Assembly (NCBI RefSeq): GCF_900099775.1
Contig: NZ_FMTM01000013.1
Location: 1-64,000 of the forward strand
Direction of reading: 5' to 3'
Origin: Rhizobium mongolense subsp. loessense
GTDB lineage: Bacteria > Pseudomonadota > Alphaproteobacteria > Rhizobiales > Rhizobiaceae
DNA length: 64,000 nucleotides
The position numbers were made by a program, and so were the translations under genes. This document shows positions 8,658 to 18,111 of the stretch, piece after piece. Below the pieces are notes generated by a model, which saw only the letters and a list, made by a program, of their open reading frames with translations, made no database searches and was not told the origin of the DNA. Position 1 is the stretch's first letter. Each line of letters begins with the position of its first letter.

Positions 8658-10787
8658 TCATGCCGCTGGATCTTCTAGACGAAGTCTCTCTGAAATCTCC
8701 CATGCCGACATGGGCTTTCCGACGAGATATCCCTGAAGCTGGTCACATCCTGTATCACGCAATATCGCTGCCTGGCGGGCATTCTCGATGCCCTCGGCGG
8801 TAACGGGAATATTAAGAGCCGTTGCCAAGGAGATGGTCGCGCGAAGTACCTCAATCCCGTTTTCAGCGTCTTCCACACCCGAAACAAGTGATCGATCGAT
8901 CTTCATCCGATCGAAGCCAAATTGCCGCAATGCGCCAATACTCGCATAGCCGCAACCGAAGTCGTCAAGCGCGAACTTGATTCCGACACGTTTCAGCTGG
9001 TCGATGGACCGGCTGGCCTGAGCAGGATTCGTCATGAGGACGCCTTCGGTTATCTCCAAAGTCAGGCGGTTGGCGTCGAAATCATATTCCTGCAGAACCG
9101 CAATCACTTGCGCCCCGAAGTCCGGATTACACAGCTGGATTGGCGAGACATTGACGGACAACGTCAGGCCGGGCCAGGCTCTCGCATGGCAGATCGACGC
9201 ACGCAGCATATGAACGCCGAGAGCGTCTATGAGGCCGGATTTTTCAGCAAGCGGGATGAAAACCTCCGGACTGATCTTTCCGGCGGCGCTTTGCCAGCGC
9301 GCCAAGGCCTCAAGGCCAGTGATCGCACCCGTGGCGGCAGAAACGAGCGGTTGAAAAACGGGTTCGATTGCTCCACTCTTTATGGCGTTTCTCAATTCGC
9401 CTTCCAGTTCGCCGATACGCACCCGTTCGCGGTCGAGTTCGGGATCGTATCCAACAGCTTGACCTCTGCCATTTTCCTTGGCGCGGTAGAGAGCCATGTC
9501 AGCCCGCCGAAGCAGTTCCAGAGGCGCCATGTCCTCGCTTCTGGTCGCGGCTCCGATGCTCGCCCCGACTTCGATCGTTCGCCCGTCGATTTTGAACGGC
9601 CCGGTAAAGAGGTTGAGAATTGCCTGTTCGAAGTCGCCGAGCGCAGCCGATCCGACTTGCACCAGAGCGAATTCGTCGCCACCCAGTCTCGCGGCAGCAA
9701 AGACTTCCTGGTGGCAGGTCGGCAACGCCTTCGCAACGATGCGTATCAGATCATCGCCGACCGCATGGCCCCAAGCATCGTTGACCGCCTTGAAGCCATC
9801 AAGATCAACGAGATAAAGCGACACCTCCGGCGCAGCCGAGCTGCTGAGATGCTCCAGCACATTTAAAAGGCCGTGTCTGTTGAGCAGACCGCTCAGATTG
9901 TCATGATTTGCTTCGAAACGCGCCACATCCGCCAATCGACGCAAGCGCCGCGCCTCGGAGGCGCCGGCGAAAAGGACGGCTGCCAGAAACAGGCAAAGGA
10001 TGACCGCGGCGGCCAGTATGTAGGGATAGACAGTTGTAAAGACCGCGCTTCCAGGCGCTTTGCTGGGCCAGACAAGGTAGGCAACGGCAGCGCCGTCCAT
10101 GTCTTTGATCGGGGCGCTCAGGAGGGCTGGTTCAGCCGCTGCCTGAAGCCGCAGCCCCTCAAGCTCGTGTTCAGTGGAGAACGTGCCTAGAACGTCGGGC
10201 GCGAGTTCCTTGTAGAAGCTCAATACGCTCAGCCTGGGGAGCTCGGCATCTGTTGAGAAGGGCTGAATTGCTTGTGATGCGACCAGCGCGACACCGTTTT
10301 CGGTTTTGAAGAAGTTGACCAGAGGAGCCTTGCTAGCAATCGCGGCAGCTTTGCTCTGTCGCGCGAAGGCCTCGCCAAAATATTCGCGCGGCCGGAAAGA
10401 CTTGCCCTTCGCATAAGAAGAGATCACCCTTCCATCGGGGTCGATGACGATTGCACCGTCATACAGCGGATAGTCCTCGCTGGTCTTTCCCCAGTTGTCG
10501 TAGGCCCAGGCGGCGGCATCGGATGAGGCAATGGCGGCGTAAGCATCATCCCACACGGCATTGTCCGTTACGGTCCCGCTGAGGCGGGCCGCGAATGCTG
10601 CGATCGCGGCACCTGCAGCACGGGTGGCCCGCGCATCGTCGATTTCATTGCCCGACCGGGTCATGGTCGCGACAACGTGGGCCATCAGGCCCGTCAGCAA
10701 AAGAGCGACGGCAAGGAAACAGATGGTTGCAGCAATGATGCAGGACGTTTGAGCGCGAACATATTTCGCTGCAAAGCTGGACGACAT
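8658..10787 (-). CDS. CHASE4-GGDEF-EAL membrane protein (c-di-GMP turnover)
   Basis: The 709-residue protein has an N-terminal membrane segment (about 14-38), a periplasmic CHASE4-like sensor (VTDNAVWDDAYAAI, then DGRVISSYAKGKSF), a second membrane segment (about 250-272), a GGDEF domain with intact GGDEF and an EAL domain. The cyclase domain lacks an RxxD inhibitory site before GGDEF. The EAL domain keeps its catalytic set: EAL in GLEALARW, NVSPIQL, EITEG, DDFGCGY, KIDRSL and TAEGIEN. It should therefore be able to hydrolyse c-di-GMP, and may also make it. It is transcribed away from the next diguanylate cyclase gene, with 274 bases between. Confidence 0.93.
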   Translation of the reverse strand: MSSSFAAKYVRAQTSCIIAATICFLAVALLLTGLMAHVVATMTRSGNEIDDARATRAAGAAIAAFAARLSGTVTDNAVWDDAYAAIASSDAAAWAYDNWGKTSEDYPLYDGAIVIDPDGRVISSYAKGKSFRPREYFGEAFARQSKAAAIASKAPLVNFFKTENGVALVASQAIQPFSTDAELPRLSVLSFYKELAPDVLGTFSTEHELEGLRLQAAAEPALLSAPIKDMDGAAVAYLVWPSKAPGSAVFTTVYPYILAAAVILCLFLAAVLFAGASEARRLRRLADVARFEANHDNLSGLLNRHGLLNVLEHLSSSAAPEVSLYLVDLDGFKAVNDAWGHAVGDDLIRIVAKALPTCHQEVFAAARLGGDEFALVQVGSAALGDFEQAILNLFTGPFKIDGRTIEVGASIGAATRSEDMAPLELLRRADMALYRAKENGRGQAVGYDPELDRERVRIGELEGELRNAIKSGAIEPVFQPLVSAATGAITGLEALARWQSAAGKISPEVFIPLAEKSGLIDALGVHMLRASICHARAWPGLTLSVNVSPIQLCNPDFGAQVIAVLQEYDFDANRLTLEITEGVLMTNPAQASRSIDQLKRVGIKFALDDFGCGYASIGALRQFGFDRMKIDRSLVSGVEDAENGIEVLRATISLATALNIPVTAEGIENARQAAILRDTGCDQLQGYLVGKPMSAWEISERLRLEDPAA

Positions 10788-11061
10788 GAAGGGTCCGAGA
10801 ATCTGTGTTTAAGGATCATGTCAATGTGACGGCAGGAGACATCATGTCCGCAATGCGCTGCATTTCAGGTTTAGCATTCGACGATGTAAGCGCGCTTAAA
10901 GAGCGTGGTTAACGACAGGAGTAACCATCCAACGCAGACAGCGGCGTCGAAATGATAGCCCAGCCACCGGGAACCCAATGCAGACAACGCGTTAAGCTGC
11001 CCGAAAGAAAAAAAGCGTAGAAGTTCAAATTGATCCACGTTCTCGAGCTGCTGAAACGATC

Positions 11062-12975
11062 ATGAGCACAACCTGGCAGATACTGACGGGAAACCTCGCC
11101 GTCGTTGCACTTGTCATGTCGCTGTGGGCTCATTTCTATTATCGATTCCGCGATCTTTCCGCGCTTCAGGCGAGGGTCGCCTTTGGTCTGACAATGGGCC
11201 TTGGCGCGGTTGCGTCGATGTTGCTTTCGATCCCTGTCAACTCCGGCGCATTCATCGATTTAAGATCGTCGCTGATTGCGATCTCCGGGCTGTTTGGCGG
11301 GCCGGTGGCAGCCATTGCCACGATGGCTGTCGCAGGCGCCTTCCGGATATTTGCGGGCGGAGCGGGAACCATCAACGGCGTTGCCGGTATCCTGCTGATC
11401 GGCGCAGTTGGTCTTGGCGCTCACATAGTCGTCCAAAACCGCAAGGTCGGAATCATCGATGTCGTGCTCTTGGCTGCTGCGGTTTGCGTAACACTCGTGG
11501 GGTCGACACTGGTCCTGCTAGGCTACGCCGGTGGCCAAGCACTTACGTCGATCATTGCACCCGCTGTCTTCTTGAATTCCTGCGCCATCATCATCTCCGG
11601 CCTTGTCCTGTTGCAGTTCGAACGCATTGCACTCGAACGTGATCTGTTGACGGCCGCCCTCACCCAGACATCCGACTACCATTACGTCAAGAATAGCCAG
11701 AGCCAGTTTGTCATCGTCAACCGTAATGTCGCCGAACATCATCACTTCAGCTCGCCGGCAGAGATGATCGGCCTCACTGATTTTCAGCTTGCAACGCAAC
11801 GGCGCGCGGAAATCTTGTTTGCCGAAGAGCAAGAGCTCGTGCGCAGCGGCAAACCCGTGATCGATAAGATCGAACAGCTTCGCGAAGGCGAGCAGGAAAA
11901 ATGCTACTCGACGTCCAAGTTTCCTTTGCGCGACGGAAAAGGCGAAATCATCGGTCTTGCTGGCGCCACGCGCGACATCACGGAACAGCGGCGCGTGGAG
12001 CATGAACTGACCGAAAGCCGCAACCTGCTGTCGCACGCGATGGCCGGCATGTCGGATGGATTTGCGATGTTCGGTCCTGATGGCACGCTGCTATTCTGTA
12101 ACGATCAGTACAGGTGCCTTTTCCCCTTATCGGGTCCGGTGCGGATTCCCGGAGCCAACATTAAAGATATTCTGCGGAAGGTCGCGGAGACAGAGGAGCG
12201 GCGCAATCTGCCCAAGGAAGTGACAGACGACTGGCTCGACAACGCCGTCGCGCACCTGCATCAGGACAAGGACGAGGAGATTAACCTCTGTGATGGCCGC
12301 TGGCTCAGCTTGCGGACGCGATTGACGACAGACGGAAAAGCACTTGTTGTCGTATCCGACATCACAGCCATGAAGCAGGCCGAGCACTCGCTGCGTGAAC
12401 TTGCCGAGCAAATGAAGAGTTTGGCGGAAACGGATGCTTTAACGGGGATCGTCAACCGGCGGGCTTTCGACCAGGCGATCGTCATCGAGCTTGCCCGGAG
12501 CACAAGAAACCGGACGCCGCTCAGCCTGCTTTTGATCGATGTCGATCGTTTCAAGGCCTATAACGACACTTATGGTCATGTTGCCGGCGACGAATGTCTC
12601 AAAGCCGTCAGCGATTGTTTACGCCAGGTTGTCAAGCGCCGCACCGATGTCGTCGCCCGCTTTGGTGGTGAGGAGTTCGTCGTTCTGCTGCCCGAAACCG
12701 ACGAAGGCGCAGCCCAAGCGCTTGCCCGCAAATTCCTTGCGGGTCTTCGTGCGCTGGAAATACCGCATGCGGGAAGCGAATTCCGGTACGTCACTGCAAG
12801 TGTCGGCGTTTCGACAAAGCAAAGCTCGTCTTCCGAACTCGTATCGTCGGAACTGATCAAACGCGCGGACGATGCTCTTTACGATGCCAAACGCAACGGG
12901 CGCAACCAGATCAGCACCTGGAGTGCCCCAAAATTCGATGGGCGTCGGCAAAAGGGGCCGTCGTGCTCAAGATGA
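11062..12975 (+). CDS. Membrane diguanylate cyclase with 5TM-LYT, PAS and GGDEF domains
   Basis: The 637-residue protein has an N-terminal multi-pass region of the 5TM-5TMR_LYT type (LytS-like; SMLLSIPVNSGAFIDLRSSL, GGPVAAIATMAVAGAFRIFAGG). Two PAS-like modules follow (around 205-310, ending GATRDITEQRR, and 320-445), then a GGDEF domain. The active motif is GGEEF, and RRTD five residues before it is an intact RxxD inhibitory site, so it should make c-di-GMP with product feedback. It is divergent from the CHASE4-GGDEF-EAL gene and may share its control region. Confidence 0.92.
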   Translation: MSTTWQILTGNLAVVALVMSLWAHFYYRFRDLSALQARVAFGLTMGLGAVASMLLSIPVNSGAFIDLRSSLIAISGLFGGPVAAIATMAVAGAFRIFAGGAGTINGVAGILLIGAVGLGAHIVVQNRKVGIIDVVLLAAAVCVTLVGSTLVLLGYAGGQALTSIIAPAVFLNSCAIIISGLVLLQFERIALERDLLTAALTQTSDYHYVKNSQSQFVIVNRNVAEHHHFSSPAEMIGLTDFQLATQRRAEILFAEEQELVRSGKPVIDKIEQLREGEQEKCYSTSKFPLRDGKGEIIGLAGATRDITEQRRVEHELTESRNLLSHAMAGMSDGFAMFGPDGTLLFCNDQYRCLFPLSGPVRIPGANIKDILRKVAETEERRNLPKEVTDDWLDNAVAHLHQDKDEEINLCDGRWLSLRTRLTTDGKALVVVSDITAMKQAEHSLRELAEQMKSLAETDALTGIVNRRAFDQAIVIELARSTRNRTPLSLLLIDVDRFKAYNDTYGHVAGDECLKAVSDCLRQVVKRRTDVVARFGGEEFVVLLPETDEGAAQALARKFLAGLRALEIPHAGSEFRYVTASVGVSTKQSSSSELVSSELIKRADDALYDAKRNGRNQISTWSAPKFDGRRQKGPSCSR

Positions 12976-12981
12976 TTGCAG

Positions 12982-13160
12982 CTACCAGGGCCTGATGCGC
13001 TTTTCATAGCGCTGCAGGATCTTCCGATGCCCGTTTTCAAGCCAGCGCACGAATTCTGCTCGTCTGTGAGAGCGACGGCTTCCTCACACCGTAAACATAG
13101 CCATTTGGCCCGAATCCCCACTGATCCCTCACGACCGTTGGACGCGTCGCGTTGCGCCTG
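12982..13160 (-). pseudogene. Possible frameshifted 3' gene remnant
   Basis: Two minus-strand frames look like one broken gene. The upstream frame reads VVRDQWGFGPNGYVYGVRK; after a shift near 13085, the other frame reads AEFVRWLENGHRKILQRY and ends in RIRPW at a TAG. Both parts look protein-like, but neither is recognised. The remainder of the 390-base interval shows nothing else. Confidence 0.25.
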
Positions 13161-13333
13161 AATCCAACAATTGGTTTGCGAATGTGAGCTTCCCGTCCTT
13201 GCGAAGGATGGTGATTATATCGCGCCTCTGGCAGCATTACGGCGCGCGAAAGAACCGCTGTCCCTGGACGGGAATCTGCAGGGCCAGCGTGGTGGTCAGA
13301 GGCGGGACCTCGCCGCTGCCGGCATGAATCGCG

Positions 13334-13354
13334 GCCGGCACCTTAGGTGCCGGC
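13334..13354 (-). terminator. Hairpin after the Gly/Asn-rich protein gene
   Basis: GCCGGCACC and GGTGCCGGC form a perfect 9-bp stem around a TTA loop, 13 bases past the stop at 13368. No U-tract follows, so it could be a transcript-end or stability hairpin rather than a classic intrinsic terminator. Confidence 0.5.
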
Positions 13355-13367
13355 GAGTATCCGACCA

Positions 13368-14123
13368 TCAGTTCGCCGGCTCGGCTGGCGTCTCCGTGAC
13401 AATCGTGACTGTTGTCGTTGTTTCCGTGGTTGCTGGCTCCTCAACCGTATCCACAGGCTCCGGATCGGGCAGCGTTTCGCGAATCTCGTCGATCTTGCCG
13501 ACTGCCGGTCCCACGCCGAGGATTTCCTTGGCTTCAGCAAGGGCATCGTCGCTCACCACGCCGCCTTTTGTGAATCCGGTAAGGGCCTCGCGCAACGCCT
13601 CATCACTCAGCGCCGGATCGGTCGGAACCACATCAGGCCCGCTTACCTTTTCGAATTCAGCATATGCCATGACGTAGGCCGCAACGGGAGCAAGTCGCGG
13701 GTCGTTGGAATTCAGGTAGGCGTGATAATTGCGGTTCAACGAACTCAGCCCAACCGTGTCCGATTTGGTGCTCTTCAGGCTTTTCTTTGCAGCGTTGCCG
13801 CTCTTGACGGGCTTATCCGCCTTTGTCGCCTTGCCAGTCTTTTTGTCATGAAAGAAGAGCGATTCGAGCGTCGGCGTGCTTGCACCCGACTTTGAACTCG
13901 TCTTTGAATGCGCATTGCCAGACTTGCCATGGTTCGAGCCCGCGCTGCCGCGGTTGCCTCCATTTCCATTTCCATTTCCGTTTCCACCGCCACCAGAATT
14001 GCCGTTGCCATTTCCGTCCTTGGCGAGAGCCTCGTTCGAGATTCCGACCGTAGCGCCCGCAAGTGGAGCGACGGTCATGGCAAGCGCAAGGATGCCCCGG
14101 CTGATCAGTTTTTTGATAGGCAT
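13368..14123 (-). CDS. Exported Gly/Asn-rich protein, unknown function
   Basis: The 251-residue protein has a clear signal peptide (MPIKKLISRGILALAMTVAP, with cleavage probably after the Ala residues near 30). A low-complexity Gly/Asn tract (residues about 36-60), a Ser/Lys-rich linker, a folded-looking segment (LNRNYHAYLNSNDPRLAPVA, then AYAEFEKVSG) and a Thr/Glu/Pro-rich tail follow. ATG 14123 is supported by GAGGAGAT upstream; an in-frame extension of 13 codons has no such site. I do not recognise a family. A second protein with a similar Gly/Asn tract lies on the other side of the two-component pair, pointing to a shared envelope or surface role. Confidence 0.75.
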   Translation of the reverse strand: MPIKKLISRGILALAMTVAPLAGATVGISNEALAKDGNGNGNSGGGGNGNGNGNGGNRGSAGSNHGKSGNAHSKTSSKSGASTPTLESLFFHDKKTGKATKADKPVKSGNAAKKSLKSTKSDTVGLSSLNRNYHAYLNSNDPRLAPVAAYVMAYAEFEKVSGPDVVPTDPALSDEALREALTGFTKGGVVSDDALAEAKEILGVGPAVGKIDEIRETLPDPEPVDTVEEPATTETTTTVTIVTETPAEPAN

Positions 14124-14401
14124 GCGATATCTCCTCGTTAAAGCGGCGGCGATGAAAATCACGGCCAGCCGCGGGTGAGCGGCTTCAGTGAACGCAACGA
14201 TAGCTTGCGCGGCGGCGCGATTCCATGATCCTCAGACCAATGCCACAGGGGGTAGGACTTAGGTCCGATGGATGGATTCCAAACGTCTGATAGTGGACGC
14301 TTGACAAGCTCGCCATTGACCGCCGCAGCGGAGAAGGTAGGTTATCTGCAAGATCGAAACGGGTCGCCCACGCAAATGCGACCAATCCCCGAGAATTACT
14401 C

Positions 14402-15802
14402 GTGCGTCGGCCCAACCTGATTTCAAAATGGAATTCGCAGTCGCTGGCCAAGCAGTTCCTGGTGATTGGCGGCATTGTCTCAGTTGGAGCGATGCTTCTG
14501 GTCGGGGCGTTCGTCACTCGCTTGATCGAAGACGCCGTTACGCGCAATTCTGCCGCAACGACTGCCCTTTACGTGGACAGTGTCATTGCTCCGCTGCTGC
14601 CTGACATGCAGACGAGCCAGGCGCTTGACGACACGGTCGCACGGGCTCTGGACGAGACGCTGGGGCAAGGTGCGCTCGGCGACCGGCTGTTGTCATTCCG
14701 TTTGTGGCGCTCGGATGGAACTATTCTCTATTCGAACGACAAGACCATGGTCGGAAAGAAGTTCCCGCTCAGTGATGAGCTCAAGACGGCCTTTGCCGGC
14801 AAGATGGCGGCTCAGTTCAACGAGCTGGACGATGTCGAGGATAAGGTGGAACGTCTTGCCGGCAAACCGCTTCTGGAGATCTACAACCCCGTCCTGCAGC
14901 CCTGGTCGGGACAGGTGGTCGCCGTTTCCGAGTTTTACGAAATTGCCAATGACTTCCAGCACAGCCTTAGCCAGGCACGGCTTCACACCTGGCTCGCGGT
15001 GGCGGGTTTTACGCTTGTGTTCTTCGCGACGCTTTCGGCAATTGTTCTAAGGGGTAGCCGAACGATCGAGAATCAGCGTCATGCGTTGAGGCAGCGGATT
15101 GACGATTTGTCCGCTTTGCTTGCCCAGAACGAGGCTCTCCGGGAGCGTGTCCAGCGCGCTTCCGAACGCGTCACCGCGTTGAACGAGAGCTATCTGCGGC
15201 GCATCGGCGCGGATCTTCACGACGGCCCGGCCCAACTCATAGCTTATGCTTCGCTTCGCCTGGATAGCCGCACCGTCGTCAGCGCATCGACCTCTCCTGT
15301 CACCCGCGAGCGGGAGATAGCATCCATCAAGGCCAGTCTCGACGAAGCCATGCGTGAAATCCGTACGATTTGCAGCGGTCTGGTCTTGCCGCAGATCGAG
15401 GCGGCGAGCCTTTCTGAAATATTGGAGCGGGGTGTTCACGCGCATCGCCAGAGAACCGGGACAATCGTCGACCTGGTGACGTCCAGCATACCTGTCTGTC
15501 TGTCGCCGTCGGCGAAAATATGCATCTACCGCTTTGTGCAGGAAGCATTGAATAATGCATATCGTCATGGCGGCGGCGCAGGCCAGCGTGTTATCCAGCG
15601 TCTGCAGGGAAATCGCGTCAGCGTAGAAGTCGCAGACGATGGACCAGGTTTCAGTCCCGACGATGTCGGACCTACCAGCCTTGGACTTGCTGGTCTCAGG
15701 GAACGCGTTGAAAGTCTAGGTGGGACGTTCGAGATCACATTTGCGGCGCCAGGTACGATCGTCAGGATGACACTCAACACCGAGGAGACCGAGCAAGTAT
15801 GA
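14402..15802 (+). CDS. NarX/DegS-type membrane histidine kinase
   Basis: The 466-residue sensor starts at GTG 14402. It has a membrane segment at about 18-40, an extracytoplasmic region with a Cache-like look (LLSFRLWRSDGTILYSND), a second membrane segment at about 195-217, a coiled coil, a HisKA_3 dimerisation domain with phospho-acceptor His in ADLHDGPAQLIAY, and a HATPase domain (QEALNNAYRHG, DDGPGF, GLAGLRERV). This subfamily pairs with LuxR-type regulators, and one follows with a four-base overlap. The signal is unknown. Flanking exported Gly/Asn-rich genes are possible targets. Confidence 0.92.
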   Translation: MRRPNLISKWNSQSLAKQFLVIGGIVSVGAMLLVGAFVTRLIEDAVTRNSAATTALYVDSVIAPLLPDMQTSQALDDTVARALDETLGQGALGDRLLSFRLWRSDGTILYSNDKTMVGKKFPLSDELKTAFAGKMAAQFNELDDVEDKVERLAGKPLLEIYNPVLQPWSGQVVAVSEFYEIANDFQHSLSQARLHTWLAVAGFTLVFFATLSAIVLRGSRTIENQRHALRQRIDDLSALLAQNEALRERVQRASERVTALNESYLRRIGADLHDGPAQLIAYASLRLDSRTVVSASTSPVTREREIASIKASLDEAMREIRTICSGLVLPQIEAASLSEILERGVHAHRQRTGTIVDLVTSSIPVCLSPSAKICIYRFVQEALNNAYRHGGGAGQRVIQRLQGNRVSVEVADDGPGFSPDDVGPTSLGLAGLRERVESLGGTFEITFAAPGTIVRMTLNTEETEQV

Positions 15803-16449
15803 GCGAAACGATAAGGGTCGCGGTTATAGACGATCACCCGCTGTTTAGAGAGGGTGTAACGAGAAGCTTGTCTGAGATCGATGGCTTCGAGGTGATCGCC
15901 GAAGGCGGTTCGAAGGATGACGCGTTGCGAATCGCACAGAATCTGCGGCCCGACATCATCCTCATCGACATTTCCATGCCAGGGGGAGGACTGAACGCGA
16001 TTGGCCCGATCCTTGAAGCATCACCATCGCAGAAGATCATCATGTTGACGGTCTCTGAAGCCAACGATGATGTTACCGGAGCCTTGAAGGCGGGGGCGAA
16101 AGGTTATGTTCTCAAAGGCGTCGGCTCCAGAGCACTCGCCGACATTATCCGCACGGTAGCTGACGGGGACGGATACGTCGCTCCAACGCTGTCTGCCAAG
16201 TTGCTTCACAATCCATCCGAGCCCTCCAACGTTGACGCCATTGCTGCGCTTACCGCCCGCGAACACGAAGTCCTAAAGCTCGTCGCGACGGGCCTTAGCA
16301 ACAAGGAGGTGGCCCGGAAGCTCGATCTGCACGAGAAAACGATCAAGCATCACATGACACAGGTCATGGCGAAACTTGACGTCAATAACAGGACCGAGGC
16401 GGCGATGGTCTTTCGCGATGCGATCGATCGAAAGCCGGTCAGGGACTGA
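15799..16449 (+). CDS. NarL/LuxR-type response regulator
   Basis: The 216-residue regulator has a receiver domain with the acidic pocket AVIDDHPLF, phospho-acceptor Asp in IILIDISMPGGG and Lys in GYVLKGVG, then a LuxR-type helix-turn-helix (LTAREHEVLKLVATGLSNKEVARKL; split here as LTAREHEVLKL and GLSNKEVARKL). It overlaps the kinase gene by four bases, so the two form a cognate pair. Its 3' end overlaps the convergent Gly/Asn-rich gene by 11 bases. Confidence 0.94.
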   Translation: MSETIRVAVIDDHPLFREGVTRSLSEIDGFEVIAEGGSKDDALRIAQNLRPDIILIDISMPGGGLNAIGPILEASPSQKIIMLTVSEANDDVTGALKAGAKGYVLKGVGSRALADIIRTVADGDGYVAPTLSAKLLHNPSEPSNVDAIAALTAREHEVLKLVATGLSNKEVARKLDLHEKTIKHHMTQVMAKLDVNNRTEAAMVFRDAIDRKPVRD

Positions 16450-16894
16450 ATGATTGAAGCCGCTTCACATCATCAAAAGTAGCGCGCCGATTGACGATCG
16501 TGCGTCCTTTCGCATCCTTCATAATGTAGCGTCCCCTTTTGACTTCCTCGCTCATTCCATCGACGTGAAGCACTTCGAGCGAGGAATTGACATCGCCGCT
16601 TTTTGCCGACGCACCAGAGCTTTTTCCGGAAGAGCTGTTGCTCGAGCCGCTCTTCCCGTTGCCACCGCCACCGTTGCCGCCGCCGTTGCCGCCTCCGTTG
16701 CCGCCGCCATTGCCATTGCCGCCGCCATTGCCGTTCCCGCCGCCATTGCCGTTGTTTCCACTCTTGGCCAGGGCAGACTGGCTGGCCACGTCGAACGCGG
16801 ATCCCGATATTTCAATCTTGTAGGGAAGGATTGAAAGGGAGACACCAACCAAACCCCAACACAACGTGGCTAGAAGATTCCGACGCGTAGTCAT
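16439..16894 (-). CDS. Exported Gly/Asn-repeat protein, unknown function
   Basis: The 151-residue protein begins with a signal-anchor-like stretch (TTRRNLLATLCWGLVGVSLS), followed by a run of GNGGG-type repeats (about residues 45-80), a Ser/Gly linker and a charged C-terminal segment (LEVLHVDGMSEEVKRGRYIM, then KDAKGRTIVNRRATFDDVKRL). ATG 16894 is chosen because the signal region starts there; an upstream frame extension is not signal-like. The underlying DNA is strongly repetitive (GCCGCC/GTTGCC units), which makes it prone to slippage. It resembles the exported protein at 13368 in its repeat tract but not in its C-terminus. Confidence 0.7.
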   Translation of the reverse strand: MTTRRNLLATLCWGLVGVSLSILPYKIEISGSAFDVASQSALAKSGNNGNGGGNGNGGGNGNGGGNGGGNGGGNGGGGNGKSGSSNSSSGKSSGASAKSGDVNSSLEVLHVDGMSEEVKRGRYIMKDAKGRTIVNRRATFDDVKRLQSFSP

Positions 16895-17276
16895 CGCTGT
16901 TACCTGACGCGGGGTCAGCGCCCAACGTCCTTTGTCAATTAAAGAGCGCACCTGGAGGATGGCGAATATTCGGCTCGGAGGCGGTGGGCAAAACCTGCGA
17001 AGCAAATTTACATGCAGCACCCAAGATCCGAAGCCTAGAAGGCCAGTCCAAGTTCTTGAGATTGCTCATGACGCATGCCGGCCGTCAACCCTGGAAGCGC
17101 CTGATAAAGGAAGATCAGACCTTTCCTGCGCACGGGATCCGACCTTCGTCGGCTTGCGGATAGGACCAAAGTCCGAGGACAGATGAGGACTGGGAGGGCA
17201 TGATCAACCCACGAGAGATATGTGCTCGCGTACTCTCGTTGCTTGCTAATGTCCAGGTTGCGTTCCGGAGACCGTA
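16895..17276. other. Intergenic region with no recognised gene
   Basis: No supported ORF, repeat or terminator was found here. It must carry the promoter of the Gly/Asn-repeat gene on the minus strand, and perhaps one for the hypothetical ORF to the right. Confidence 0.4.
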
Positions 17277-17864
17277 ATGATCCCTCAATGGCTGACGATT
17301 CTAAACCGGACCCACCCCCCGGGCGCGGTTAAGAGTTTCTCGGCTGCTGCATTTGAGCTTACGGCCGCAATTAACCTGCGCCTCGCCTTGAGGCTCATCA
17401 AACCGACAGCGGAGTGTCTGGCCAAAGCCGAAGAGGTTTACGAGCGAGCAAAGCTCTATTGCGAATTACGCGAAGCCGGTTCGGCAACGACCGTCAATGC
17501 GGAAAGGCAATTGGCCGACGCTTTAAAACTGCTGACAGCGGAAATGCGGGCGTGTGATCCTGGGCGAAGTGCCGATGCCATTCTCGCAGGACATATCTTG
17601 ACGGACGAGCGTACCAATTCGTTCAACCATGCCAGGAGACCAGAACCGCCTGACACGGATCGGGAGGGCATTCCGCATGAAGTTGGAGGTTCCGATAATC
17701 TCCGCTTAACATCGTGCTGGTTAGATGGAGTTGCCGCGACAGTTGCGACTTCCGGCGACTCCGACGACCATCTACTCGCTCCGGTTCATGCGCCGGTGCC
17801 GAAACCGGACCCGCAGGCTTCGTGCATCCTCCACATGCCACAATCTAGACAAGAAATTACCTAG
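17277..17864 (+). CDS. Hypothetical protein
   Basis: This 195-residue ORF has GGAG six bases before the ATG. Residues 20-115 are Ala/Leu/Glu-rich and helical (AAFELTAAINLRLALRLIKP, ECLAKAEEVYERAKLY) with codon use like its neighbours. The remainder is Pro/Asp-rich and looks less like a folded protein. No family is recognised. It may be a genuine lineage-specific gene or a chance frame; I would not assign a role. Confidence 0.4.
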   Translation: MIPQWLTILNRTHPPGAVKSFSAAAFELTAAINLRLALRLIKPTAECLAKAEEVYERAKLYCELREAGSATTVNAERQLADALKLLTAEMRACDPGRSADAILAGHILTDERTNSFNHARRPEPPDTDREGIPHEVGGSDNLRLTSCWLDGVAATVATSGDSDDHLLAPVHAPVPKPDPQASCILHMPQSRQEIT

Positions 17865-18111
17865 AGAATGGCCTAAACAGGATCATCGGCAGAATCAGAC
17901 CAGTTCCTGATCGGGTCGACCGCACGGTCGGAGGTAGCAAGCTTGAAAATCAGACGCGGCCGGTTCGGGCCTCGCAGACTGGAACGCCTCAAGAGATGGC
18001 ACGCTGCCGAGCCGGCCAGTGCTGTGCGGTCGTTGGAGGGGATAGCGTTCTCCGTCCCTTTCGGCGGATCCGGCGACAAAAACAGGTTTGGGGTGACTAT
18101 TTAGCGCTGTC

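Noticed and set aside
10870-10935. CtrA-like TTAA pair between the divergent c-di-GMP genes
   Set aside because: The TTAA and TTAAC elements are nine bases apart instead of seven.
16650-16760. Tandem GCC/GTT-type DNA repeats resembling a repeat array
   Set aside because: They are in frame inside the Gly/Asn-rich gene and encode GNG-type residues; there are no unique spacers, so it is not a CRISPR array.
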